Shown here in pieces: positions 41,105-49,467 of a stretch of DNA of 64,000 nucleotides. Every line of letters starts with the position of its first letter. The first letter of the stretch is position 1. Origin of the DNA: JAIBJN01 sp963839745 (GTDB taxonomy: Bacteria > Actinomycetota > Thermoleophilia > Gaiellales > Gaiellaceae); assembly GCA_963839745.1 (NCBI GenBank), contig CAWIWC010000005.1, positions 1 through 64,000 of the forward strand, in the 5' to 3' direction. A program made the position numbers and the translations under genes. The notes under the pieces are model-generated. The model made no database searches, was not told the origin of the DNA, and saw only the letters and a program-made list of their open reading frames with translations.

Positions 41105-42505
41105 GACGCCTGCTTCCCTCCCTCGCGGTGCTCGCCGTCCCGCTCGCAGGGCTCTTCCTCCTCCTCGGCGTGCCCAGCCTCGACCTCACGTGGGAGCATC
41201 AGCCTGCGCACTTCTGGCTCGTCCTCGTCGCGGCCCTGCTCAGCTTCCTGCTCGGCCTCCTCATGGCCGAGGCGGCCGGCCGGCGCGGAGACGCCCGCGT
41301 CCTCCTGGTCTCGCTCGCGTTCCTCTCCAGCTCGGGCTTCCTCGCCCTGCACGCGCTCGCGACGCCGGGCCAGCTGCTCGAGGGCAAGAACGCCGGCTTC
41401 CAGATCGCCTCCGCGGTCGGCCTCTTCGTGGGCTCGATGTTCGCCGCCGCCGCAGCGCTTCCGCTCAAGCCCGAGGCCGGCGCGGCGATCGTCCGCCGTC
41501 GCGCGCTCCTGGTCGGCTCGGTGGTCGCCGCCCTGATCCTGTGGGCCGTCCTCTCCCTCGGCACGCTGCCGCCGCTCGAGGACCCGATCACGCCCGAGTC
41601 GGCGCGCGATCCTCTGCTCGCCCTCTGGGTCCTCGGCGTCGTCTTCTACGGCTACGCCGCCTACCGGTACGGGCGCCTGTGCACCGTCCAGCGCGCTCCC
41701 GTCGCGCTGGCGGTGGTCGCCGGCTGGATCCTGCTGGCGGAGGCGATGCTCGCCGTGGCCATCTCGCGCAACTGGCACGTCAGCTGGTGGGAATGGCACC
41801 TGCTCATGCTGCTCGCCTTCGCCCTCGTCGCGCGCAACGTCTGGGCCGAGTGGAAGCGAGAGGGCCCCGCCGAGATCTTCGCCGACCTCTACGAGGAGCG
41901 GACACTCGGCCACCGCGAGGACGTGAGCATCCTCTTCGCCGACCTCCAGGGATACACCGCGTTCGCGGAGCGCTCGACGCCCGACGTCGTGCGGGCGATG
42001 ATGAACGACTACTTCGTCACGATCGCACCGGTCGTCGAGGCAGAGGCCGGCGAGCTCGTCCAGACCGTCGGCGACCAGGTCTTCGCGGTGTTCCGGAACC
42101 CGGGCCACGAGCAGCGGGCGGCACAGGCCGCGCTCCGCCTGCAGGAAGTGACGGCAGCGCTCGCCGACCGCCATCCCGACTGGCCGCGCTTCCGCGTCGG
42201 GATCAACTCAGGGAGAGGCGCACATCGGCCTCGTGAAGGCGCCCGGAGCGCGCTACTTCTCGCCGACGGGCGACGTCGTGAACACCGCGTCGCGCCTCGA
42301 GGGCCAGGCCCGCTCGGGCGAGGTGGTGATCTCGGGCCGAACGCGGAGCGCGCTCGACGAGGACATCGTGGTGGACGACCTCGGCGAGCTGCCCGTCAAG
42401 GGCAAGGAGCGGCCGGTGCAGGCCTTCGTGCTACGCGCGCTGACTGCGGACCGGGACGAGCGCGACCAGGGCCTGGAGGATGAGCACGCCGAACGCGACC
42501 GCTAG
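41101..42505 (+). CDS. Membrane-bound class III adenylate/guanylate cyclase, one frame change
   Basis: About 467 residues. The N-terminal 250 hold six to seven membrane helices. A class III catalytic domain follows: metal-binding Asp in VSILFADLQGYTAF, second Asp in VGDQVFAVF, and the transition-state Asn and Arg in PTGDVVNTASRLEGQA. The usual Lys-Asp purine pair is not obvious, so ATP versus GTP use is unclear. One extra base near 42212 moves the end (KAPGARYFSPTGDVV onward) to another frame. GTG start overlaps the flavoprotein stop. Confidence 0.88.
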
Positions 42506-42826
42506 CGTCGCGCCGGCAGCCGTGGGAACCACGTCCTCGGACACGGCGGGCGCACGGATCGCCGCGCCGCCGACGATCGTGACCACGAGGACGCACGCCA
42601 GAACGGCCTGAAGGCGCCCGAGCGCGTCGCCGCTGCCGCCGTCCACGGCGTCCACGACCTCACCGAAGCAGACGAGGCCGGCGATCGCAGTGACCGGAAC
42701 GGCCAGGACGAGCAGGTAGAACGAGACGCCGGCGTGGCCGAGCGCGTCGGAGACGGCGGTGGCGAGGAGGAGAGCTCCGGCGAGCTCGACGGCCATCGCC
42801 CCGGCGCCGCTGCGCATCTCCCTCAT
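42431..42826 (-). CDS. Small four-helix membrane protein
   Basis: 131 residues with four hydrophobic segments (for example SFYLLVLAVPVTAIAGLVCF and LQAVLACVLVVTIVGGAAI). No family recognised. Its last 75 nt overlap the 3' end of the cyclase gene on the other strand, which is long for this compact genome, so the gene could end earlier or be spurious; its hydrophobic pattern argues that it is real. Confidence 0.5.
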   Translation of the reverse strand: MREMRSGAGAMAVELAGALLLATAVSDALGHAGVSFYLLVLAVPVTAIAGLVCFGEVVDAVDGGSGDALGRLQAVLACVLVVTIVGGAAIRAPAVSEDVVPTAAGATLAVAFGVLILQALVALVPVRSQRA

Positions 42827-42900
42827 GGAGGCTCTCCTTCGACGCCCGCGCCCGCTCTCCTTCGTTACGCTGGCCGAAGCTATCGAGGGAGGCTCAGAAC

Positions 42901-43608
42901 ATGGCAGACACTGCGGTTACGTGGCTCGGACATTCGGCTTTCCGGGTCGACACACCCGGGGGCAAGCGCGTCTACATCGACCCCTGGCTGAGCGGCAACC
43001 CGAAGTGCCCCGAGAGCGAGAAATCGCCGGAGCGCATCGACCTGATCGCCCTCACGCACGGGCACGGCGACCATCTCGGCGACACCTTCGAGCTGGCACA
43101 GCGCTTCGAGTGCCCGGTGATCGCGCTCGTCGAGGTTCGCGACTGGCTCGCGATCCGAGGCCTCCCCGAGGACGACGCGCAGGCGGGCAACAAGGGCGGG
43201 ACGCTCGAGGCCGCCGGCGTCAAGGTCACGCTCGTCGACGCCCGGCACTCGAGCAGCATCTTCCACGATGGGGGCATCGTGGCCCTCGGCGAGGCGGCGG
43301 GCCTCGTGATCGAGGTCGAGAACGGGACGAAGCTGTACTTCGCCGGCGACACGTGCGTCTTCGGCGACATGCAGCTGATCGCGCGCCTCTACGCGCCCGA
43401 CGTCGCGATCCTGCCGATCGGCGGCCACTTCACGATGGATCCGCGCGAGGCGGCCGTCGCGCTCGAATTCCTCGGCGTCGACCGCTGCATCCCGTGCCAC
43501 TACGGGACGTTCCCTCTCCTGGCCGGGACGCCCGAAGAGCTTCGCGAGCGCCTGACCACCGACTGCGAGATCCTCGCCCCGGAGCCCGGCGGGACCGTCA
43601 CCGTCTGA
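42901..43608 (+). CDS. UPF0173 metal-dependent hydrolase
   Basis: 235 residues of the metallo-beta-lactamase fold. The metal motif THGHGDHLGD is near residue 53, ARHSSS near 118, FAGDTCVFGD near 148 and the final histidine in CHYGTFP near 198. It is close to UPF0173 proteins and L-ascorbate-6-phosphate lactonase-like enzymes; the natural substrate is unknown. The Shine-Dalgarno GAGGGAGG precedes the ATG. The TGA overlaps the ATG of the next small gene. Confidence 0.9.
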   Translation: MADTAVTWLGHSAFRVDTPGGKRVYIDPWLSGNPKCPESEKSPERIDLIALTHGHGDHLGDTFELAQRFECPVIALVEVRDWLAIRGLPEDDAQAGNKGGTLEAAGVKVTLVDARHSSSIFHDGGIVALGEAAGLVIEVENGTKLYFAGDTCVFGDMQLIARLYAPDVAILPIGGHFTMDPREAAVALEFLGVDRCIPCHYGTFPLLAGTPEELRERLTTDCEILAPEPGGTVTV

Positions 43609-43889
43609 TGCGGGAGCGCTGGTTCGGGGCCACGGGCCGCCAGGTGCCCGAGATCGCGGTGGAGGGCGAGGACGAGATCCCGCTCGAGGAGGCGCTCGTC
43701 CTCGACGACGTGAGCGACGAGAAGCGCCTCCGCGAGGCGCACGCCAGCGGGACGCCCGTCGTCGTACGAGCCTCGGACGCCGAGTCGGTCACCCGTGCGC
43801 TTGCACGTCCCGAGGTGGCGTGCGTGCTCGTACCCGCGCAGCAACGCGGGCTCCGCGACCTCGACCTGCGCAAGATCACGTACGGCTAG
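43608..43889 (+). CDS. Small protein of unknown function
   Basis: 93 residues, acidic, soluble, with no recognised domain. It starts MRERWFGATGRQVPEIAVEG and ends DLDLRKITYG. Its ATG overlaps the stop of the UPF0173 gene (TGATG), so it is translated with it. Its stop codon and that of the convergent dehydrogenase share the palindrome CTAG. Confidence 0.6.
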   Translation: MRERWFGATGRQVPEIAVEGEDEIPLEEALVLDDVSDEKRLREAHASGTPVVVRASDAESVTRALARPEVACVLVPAQQRGLRDLDLRKITYG

Positions 43890-44626
43890 AGGCGGTCGCC
43901 GGGAAGTCGTACGCCGCCGGCGCGCTCGCGAAACGCCGGCACGGGGTCGGCCTCGGGTCGCGCGACGAGGAGCACCGCGCCGTAGCCCTCGCCTGCCAGG
44001 GCGTCGACGAGCAGCTGGAGCCCGACGGCGAGCGCGAAAGCCTTGTGCGCCTGCTCGCCCCCGAAGGGCACGAGCTCCTCTGGAGCGGCCTTGCCTGCGA
44101 TCACGTCGCCGTACGTGACCTTCCCCATGGAGAGGTCGGCGACGACGTGGGCGCCGTCCGAGCTCGGGATCGCGATCGTGAGCGCGTTCGTGCCGGTGAG
44201 CGGCGGGCCGCCGTCGGGATGGGGGAGGCGGGGCGGCGACGTGGCCGTGAGCGCTGCCACGAGCCCGCCGTCGGCGAGCTTCCGGGCCCAGTAGCCGAGC
44301 ACGCCCGTGGGGAAACACTCCTGGGCGACGACGACGCGGGCGCGCTCCGGCGGCGCAGCCAGCTGGGAGTCGACGATCGCGGCCAGCGTCAGGTAGCCGA
44401 GCGCGCCCCGGCCCTCCCAGCGCTCGTAGCCCTCGTCGGCGACGACCCGCGCGGGCCGTGCCGCCGGGTCGAGGTCGGGCAGCGTCGCCAGCCAGTCGAG
44501 CCGCGTGAGGCCGTGTCCGGTCCGGCCGCGCTCCTCGGCGTCGAGAAAGTGGTCGGCGAGGACGCCTGCCTCGCGCTCATCGAAACCGAGCGCCCGCAGG
44601 CGGCCGTGGACGTCCTCGGTGCTCAG
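43886..44626 (-). CDS. Malate/L-lactate dehydrogenase-family (Ldh_2) oxidoreductase, short form
   Basis: About 246 residues, against about 340 for typical Ldh_2/YlbC enzymes. FLDAEERGRTGHGLTRLDWL near residue 27 holds the conserved catalytic histidine region, DLSMGKVTYGDVIAGKA near 160 matches the NAD-binding block, and GLQLLVDALAGEGYGAVLLV is near 205. The family reduces 2-oxoacids with NAD(P)H. The only start fitting the N-terminal LSTEDVHGRLRALGF is a CTG at 44626, overlapping the mrp stop as CTGA. Confidence 0.75.
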   Translation of the reverse strand: MSTEDVHGRLRALGFDEREAGVLADHFLDAEERGRTGHGLTRLDWLATLPDLDPAARPARVVADEGYERWEGRGALGYLTLAAIVDSQLAAPPERARVVVAQECFPTGVLGYWARKLADGGLVAALTATSPPRLPHPDGGPPLTGTNALTIAIPSSDGAHVVADLSMGKVTYGDVIAGKAAPEELVPFGGEQAHKAFALAVGLQLLVDALAGEGYGAVLLVARPEADPVPAFRERAGGVRLPGDRL

Positions 44627-45744
44627 CTGTGGACGAGCGGGAGAGGCTTGACGATGCCGACGCCCTGCTCGCGCCTCGTGTCGGCAACGGCCTCGGCGAG
44701 GGCGAAGATCGCCCGCGAGACCTCCGCCTCGGGATCGGCGAGGACGATCGGCTCGCCCTGGTCGGCAAGTGCGCCGAGCCGCGGGTCGAAGGGAATGCGG
44801 CCGAGGAGCGGCGCCTCGACCTCGGCCGCCAGCGCGTCGCCGCCGCCCGAGCCGAAGAGCTCCTCGCGCGACCCGTCCTCGCGCGTCAGGTAGGACATGT
44901 TCTCGGCGACGCCCAGCAGCCGCATGTTCGTCTTGCGCGCCATCTGCGCCGCGCGGACGGCCACCTGCTGGGAGGCGCGGTGCGGCGTCGTCACGACGAG
45001 CGCTTCCGCGCGCGGGAGCAGCTGCCCGAGCGAGATGGCCACGTCGCCGGTGCCGGGCGGCATGTCGACCACGAGCGTGTCCAGCTCTCCCCAGTGCACG
45101 TCCGAGAGGAACTGCTCGAGGGCGCGGTGGAGCATCGGGCCGCGCCACATCACAGGCGTGTTCTCGTCGAGGAAGAAGCCGATCGACATCACCTTGAGGT
45201 CGCCGCGCACCGGCGGGACGATCATCGCCCGCTCGCCGTCGTCGACCGCCACGGGTCGCTGGTGGACGCCGAGCATGTGCGGGATCGAGTAGCCGTAGAC
45301 GTCGGCGTCGAGGACGCCCGTCTTGTGGCCCATCGTCGAGTACGCCGCCGCGAGGTTCGCGGCCAGCGAGGACTTGCCCACGCCGCCCTTCCCGCTCGCC
45401 ACCGCGAGCACGCGGGTGCGCGCGTCGACCGAGATCCCCGGCGTGCGCTCGGAGACTCCGCCGCGGAGGCGCGTCGTCAGCGCAGCCTTCTCGTCGGCGG
45501 TCATGACGTCGAAGGTGAGGGCGACCTCGTTCACGCCGTCGAGCGGCAGCAGCGCGCGGTCGACCTGCTCCTGGAAGCTCGCCCGCAGCGGGCAGCCGGC
45601 GACCGTGAGGGCGATCGTCAGCCCGACGCGACCGCCTTCGATCGCGACGTCGCGCACCATGTCGAGCTCGATGACCGACCGCCCGAGCTCGGGGTCGATC
45701 ACCTGCTCGAGCGCGCCGAGGATCTCCTCTTGTGTCGCCGCCAT
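44623..45744 (-). CDS. mrp: Mrp/NBP35-family ATP-binding Fe-S carrier
   Basis: 373 residues. N-terminal DUF59/MIP18 domain (residues 1-90, with VAGCPLRASF), then a deviant Walker A SGKGGVGKSSLAANLA near 113, switch segment VLDADVYGYSIPHMLG and VDMPPGTGD. Such proteins ferry Fe-S clusters. The CxxC that bridges the dimer-bound cluster is not present: the segment reads ENMSYLTREDGSREELFGSG, as in some other Actinobacteria. Start ATG at 45744 from the -10 box. Confidence 0.9.
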   Translation of the reverse strand: MAATQEEILGALEQVIDPELGRSVIELDMVRDVAIEGGRVGLTIALTVAGCPLRASFQEQVDRALLPLDGVNEVALTFDVMTADEKAALTTRLRGGVSERTPGISVDARTRVLAVASGKGGVGKSSLAANLAAAYSTMGHKTGVLDADVYGYSIPHMLGVHQRPVAVDDGERAMIVPPVRGDLKVMSIGFFLDENTPVMWRGPMLHRALEQFLSDVHWGELDTLVVDMPPGTGDVAISLGQLLPRAEALVVTTPHRASQQVAVRAAQMARKTNMRLLGVAENMSYLTREDGSREELFGSGGGDALAAEVEAPLLGRIPFDPRLGALADQGEPIVLADPEAEVSRAIFALAEAVADTRREQGVGIVKPLPLVHS

Positions 45745-45751
45745 GGGACCA

Positions 45752-45757
45752 AGGCTA
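45752..45757 (-). promoter_or_regulatory. -10 box of mrp
   Basis: TAGCCT, 7 nt before the ATG at 45744. Confidence 0.5.
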
Positions 45758-45809
45758 CCAACGTCCCGCCCCACGTCCAGCATCCTCTGCTGCCAGACTC
45801 ACAGCCCTG

Positions 45810-46493
45810 ATGGATGCACATCTCCTGCTCGTCGAGGACGACCCGTCGATCCGCGAGACGACCTCGCTCGGGCTCACCGGCGCAGGCTTCCGCGTGACGG
45901 CCGCGCCCGACGGGCGCGAGGCGCTGCTCCACTTCCGGCAGGAGCCGTTCGACCTCGTCGTCCTCGACCTCATGCTCCCGGAGGTGGACGGCTACGACGT
46001 CTGCCGGGAGATCCGGCGCACGAGCCGGGTCCCGATCGTCATGCTCTCCGCGCGGAGCGACACAGTCGACGTCGTCGTGGGCCTGGAGCTGGGCGCCGAC
46101 GACTACGTGACCAAGCCGTTCGAGATGCCCGAGCTCGTCGCCCGCGTGCGCGCAGCCCTGCGCCGGGCCTCCTCCGGGGAGGCCGCCGAGCCGCGCATCG
46201 TCGTCGGCGACCTGGAGATCGATCCCGGCGCCTTCCGGGCGACCAAGGCGGGGGAGGACCTCGAGCTGACCGCCACCGAGTTCCGCCTCCTGCTCGAGCT
46301 TGCGCGACGGCCCGGGCAGGTCTTCACGCGCGAGCTCCTGCTCGAGCGCGTCTGGAACTACGAGTACCTCGGCGACTCGCGGCTCGTCGACGTGGCCGTC
46401 CAGCGCCTGCGCGGCAAGGTCGAGGACGACCCGCGGAACCCAACGCTCATCTCGACCGTGCGCGGGGTCGGCTACCGCTTCGAACGAACGTGA
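45810..46493 (+). CDS. OmpR-family response regulator
   Basis: 227 residues. Receiver domain 1-118 with acidic pocket LLVEDD, phospho-acceptor Asp in LVVLDLMLP (about 52), Thr/Ser in VMLSARSD and Lys in YVTKPF; DNA-binding winged helix 130-225 ending TVRGVGYRFERT. The TGA overlaps the GTG of the sensor kinase gene, its partner. A CAGACT sequence lies 10 nt before the ATG. Confidence 0.95.
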   Translation: MDAHLLLVEDDPSIRETTSLGLTGAGFRVTAAPDGREALLHFRQEPFDLVVLDLMLPEVDGYDVCREIRRTSRVPIVMLSARSDTVDVVVGLELGADDYVTKPFEMPELVARVRAALRRASSGEAAEPRIVVGDLEIDPGAFRATKAGEDLELTATEFRLLLELARRPGQVFTRELLLERVWNYEYLGDSRLVDVAVQRLRGKVEDDPRNPTLISTVRGVGYRFERT

Positions 46494-47917
46494 CGGAGCT
46501 CCCGCGCGTCCACCATCCCGGACGCCTGCGGCGCCGACTCGCACTCGCCTTCGCCCTCACGGCCGGGATCGCCGCGGCGGCCCTGGCGGCCGGCTCCTTC
46601 TTCCTCGTCCGCGACGCGCGGCTCGACGAATCGGTCGAGGACGCCCTGGAGCAGACGCGCTTCAACCTCCTCCTCGCCGCCGAGACCCTCCCGGCCGGTG
46701 GGTCGGACGAGCTGCTCGAAGCCTACGAGCGTCGTGGTGGGTTCGACACCGTCCTGCTCGTGAATGATCGCAGCTTCCCGTCGAGCCTCTCGTTGGGCGA
46801 GGAGCAGGTCCCCGACGACCTCGAAGCGCTCGTCGCCGACGGCCAGCTCGCCTACGAGCGCACGGAGGTCGCCGACACGCGCTACCTCGTCACCGGAGGG
46901 CAGGTCCCCGGCACCGAGGACCAGGCGTACTTCTTCTTCTCCGAGGAGGAGCTCTGGGACGAGCTGGCCGAGCTGCGCACGATCCTGCTCGCCGGGCTCG
47001 GGGTGGTGATCGTCTTCGCCGCGCTCGCCGGGCTGCTGCTCGCCCGGCGCATGCTGGCCCCGGTCGCGCGGGCGAGCACCGCCGCGCGGTCGCTGGCGGA
47101 GGGCCTCCTCGACACGCGGCTCCCGGTCGAGCGCGAGGACGAGTTCGGCGCCTGGGCGACGTCGTTCAACGAGATGGCCGACGCGCTCGAGGCGAAGATC
47201 AACGAGCTCTCGGAGGCACAGGCCCGCGAGCGGCGCTTCACGGCCGACGTCGCGCACGAGCTGCGCACCCCGCTCACGGCGGTCGTCAACGAGGCGTCCC
47301 TCCTGGCCGAGCACATCGAGCGCATGCCGCCGGAGGCGCAGCGGCCGGCCGAGCTGCTCGTCGCCGACGTCAGCCGCCTGCGCGACCTCGTCGAGGACCT
47401 GATGGAGATCTCCCGGCTCGATGCGGGCACGCAGCCCGTGCGGCCGGAGCAGGTCGACCTCGCCTCGCTCGTCACCTCCGCGGTGAGCGCTCGCGGCTGG
47501 CGCGAGCGCCTGCGGCTCGAGACCGAGGAGGTCGTGATCACGAGCGATCCCCGACGCCTCGAGCGCATCGTCGCCAACCTGATCGGAAACGCCCTCGAGC
47601 ACGGCGGCCGTGACGTTTCGGTCCGCGTGGCGCGGGACGGGATCGGCCCGTTCGTCGAGGTCTCCGACCGCGGCGCCGGAATCGCACGCGAGGACCTCCC
47701 GCACCTCTTCGACCGCTTCTTCAAGGCCGACCGCTCCCGCGCCGGCCGCGGCACCGGTCTCGGGCTCGCGATCGCGCTCGAGAACGCACGCCTCCTGGAC
47801 GGCGAGATCGACGTCTGGAGCGAGCCCGGCGTCGGCACGCGCTTCACGCTCCGCTTCGCTGTTACGAAACCGTTACACGACGGTGAGGGCGGCGTTGCGG
47901 GCGACGAGCACGCTTGA
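46490..47917 (+). CDS. Sensor histidine kinase
   Basis: 475 residues. Membrane helix at about 20-40, an extracytoplasmic sensor region to about 160, second helix near 165-185, HAMP domain (APVARASTAARSLAEGLLDT), dimerisation box with phospho-His in FTADVAHELRTPLTAVV near 260, and ATPase motifs NLIGNALEHGG, VEVSDRGAGIA and GRGTGLGLAIA. It phosphorylates the preceding regulator. Followed by a lipoprotein gene, as in MtrB-LpqB type loci of Actinobacteria. Confidence 0.95.
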   Translation: MTELPRVHHPGRLRRRLALAFALTAGIAAAALAAGSFFLVRDARLDESVEDALEQTRFNLLLAAETLPAGGSDELLEAYERRGGFDTVLLVNDRSFPSSLSLGEEQVPDDLEALVADGQLAYERTEVADTRYLVTGGQVPGTEDQAYFFFSEEELWDELAELRTILLAGLGVVIVFAALAGLLLARRMLAPVARASTAARSLAEGLLDTRLPVEREDEFGAWATSFNEMADALEAKINELSEAQARERRFTADVAHELRTPLTAVVNEASLLAEHIERMPPEAQRPAELLVADVSRLRDLVEDLMEISRLDAGTQPVRPEQVDLASLVTSAVSARGWRERLRLETEEVVITSDPRRLERIVANLIGNALEHGGRDVSVRVARDGIGPFVEVSDRGAGIAREDLPHLFDRFFKADRSRAGRGTGLGLAIALENARLLDGEIDVWSEPGVGTRFTLRFAVTKPLHDGEGGVAGDEHA

Positions 47918-47946
47918 GCTGAAGCGTTCCCTCGAAGGAGACAACG

Positions 47947-48873
47947 ATGAAGGCTCTGCTGCTTCCCCCCGCCATCGTGCTCGCCGCCACCCTGGGCTTC
48001 GCGGTCGCGAGCTGCGGCTCGAACGACGACGCTACGTCAGCCGGCCCGATCCCGTCTCTCGAGGACACGACCGGCACGACCGAAGAGGTCGAGACCTCCA
48101 CGACGACAACCGAGGAGGAGCCGACCGACACCGAGCCGAGCGGCGGCTCCGTCACGTACCAGGTGTGGTTCGCCGACGACGCCGAGGGCCTCTTCGTCAG
48201 CTACCGGACGCAGGAGCAGACGCCGCGCGTCGGCACGGCCGCGCTCGAGGCCCTGCTCGAAGGCCCGGACTCGTTCGAGCAGGATTACGGCCTCATCACC
48301 GCCGTTCCCGACGGGACGCAGCTCCTCGGCCTGAAGATCGCCGACGGGATCGCGCGCGTCGACCTGACGTCCGAGTTCGAGTCGGGCGGTGGAAGCGCGT
48401 CCATGCAGATGCGCCTGGCCCAGGTCGTCTACACGATCACGCAGTTCCCGACGGTCAAGGGCGTCGTCTTCAGCCTCGACGGCGAGCCGATCGACATCCT
48501 CGGCGGCGAGGGGATCATCATCGACCACCCGCTGACTCGGGGCGACTACGCCGACCTCCTTCCGACGATCCTGGTCACGAGCCCCGCGCTCGGCCAGGAG
48601 GTGGGCAGCCCCGTGCTCATCAGCGGGAGCGCCAACGTCTTCGAGGCGAACGTGTCCGTGAAGATCCTCGACGAGAACGACGAGGTCATCGCCGAGACGT
48701 TCACGACCGCGACCTGCGGGACCGGATGCCGCGGGACGTACAGGGTCTCCGTGCCCTACGAGGTCGATCACGCGCAGGACGGCACGATCGTCGTGCACGA
48801 CGACGACGCGGCAGGGGTCGGCAGGCCCCCGCACGAGGTCCGGATCCCGGTCCGGCTCGTTCCCGGGGCGTGA
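47947..48873 (+). CDS. GerMN/Gmad2-domain lipoprotein
   Basis: 308 residues. Signal peptide with lipobox VASC (cysteine near residue 22), a Thr/Glu-rich linker (TGTTEEVETSTTTTEEEPTD), a GerMN domain around 70-195 (QVWFADDAEGLFVSYR, AALEALLEGPD) and a Gmad2 immunoglobulin-like domain to the end (ILVTSPALGQEVGSPVLISG). Both domains are common in spore and envelope lipoproteins and are often coupled to two-component systems. Shine-Dalgarno AAGGAG precedes the ATG. Confidence 0.88.
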   Translation: MKALLLPPAIVLAATLGFAVASCGSNDDATSAGPIPSLEDTTGTTEEVETSTTTTEEEPTDTEPSGGSVTYQVWFADDAEGLFVSYRTQEQTPRVGTAALEALLEGPDSFEQDYGLITAVPDGTQLLGLKIADGIARVDLTSEFESGGGSASMQMRLAQVVYTITQFPTVKGVVFSLDGEPIDILGGEGIIIDHPLTRGDYADLLPTILVTSPALGQEVGSPVLISGSANVFEANVSVKILDENDEVIAETFTTATCGTGCRGTYRVSVPYEVDHAQDGTIVVHDDDAAGVGRPPHEVRIPVRLVPGA

Positions 48874-48906
48874 AGAAACCTGCCCGCTCAAACGTCTGAA
48901 TCCCTG

Positions 48907-49467
48907 ATGGACATCGCGACCGCGCCCGAGCCGGCCGCGGACATCCGTCCCGCCGTTCTCGAACGGGCGCGGCGGGGAGATCAGGAGGCGTTCGCTGCCG
49001 TGATCAGACACTATGACCCAGGGCTGCGCGCCCTCGCCTACCGGCTCCTCGGGGACCGGGACCGGATGGACGACGCCCTCCAGGAGGCCTACGTGAAGGC
49101 CTTCCGCGCGCTCCCGCGCTTCCAGCGCCGCGCGAAGGTCGGGACCTGGCTCTACCGGATCGTCTACAACACCTGCCTCGACGAGCTGCGGAAGATGCGG
49201 CGCACGGCCGCCGAGCCGCTCGACGAGAACCTCGATCAGCCGGGCGGCTGGGCCGATCCGGCCGATGTCGCTGCAGGGCGCGGGGACCTCTCTCGCGCCC
49301 TCGCGGCGCTTCCCGAGCAGGAGCGCGCGGCCGTGCTGCTCGTCGACGCCCAGGGGTTCGACTACCGCGATGCCGCCCAGGTGCTCGGCGTCCCCGAGGG
49401 CACCGTCGCCTCCCGGCTGAACCGGGCCCGGGCTTCCCTCCGGGTCGCACTGGGAGGAACGGCGTGA
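48907..49467 (+). CDS. ECF-type sigma-70 factor
   Basis: 186 residues. Region 2 (LAYRLLGDRDRMDDALQEAY through WLYRIVYNTCLDELRK) and region 4 (ALPEQERAAVLLVDAQGFDY to GVPEGTVASRLNRARASLR) are complete. It is translationally coupled to the next gene, a membrane-anchored protein that may act as or with its anti-sigma factor. Confidence 0.93.
   Translation: MDIATAPEPAADIRPAVLERARRGDQEAFAAVIRHYDPGLRALAYRLLGDRDRMDDALQEAYVKAFRALPRFQRRAKVGTWLYRIVYNTCLDELRKMRRTAAEPLDENLDQPGGWADPADVAAGRGDLSRALAALPEQERAAVLLVDAQGFDYRDAAQVLGVPEGTVASRLNRARASLRVALGGTA

Noticed and set aside
44623..45744. Lack of CxxC in Mrp as a sign of sequencing error
   Set aside because: The segment is in frame with conserved residues on both sides, and other actinobacterial Mrp proteins also lack the pair.
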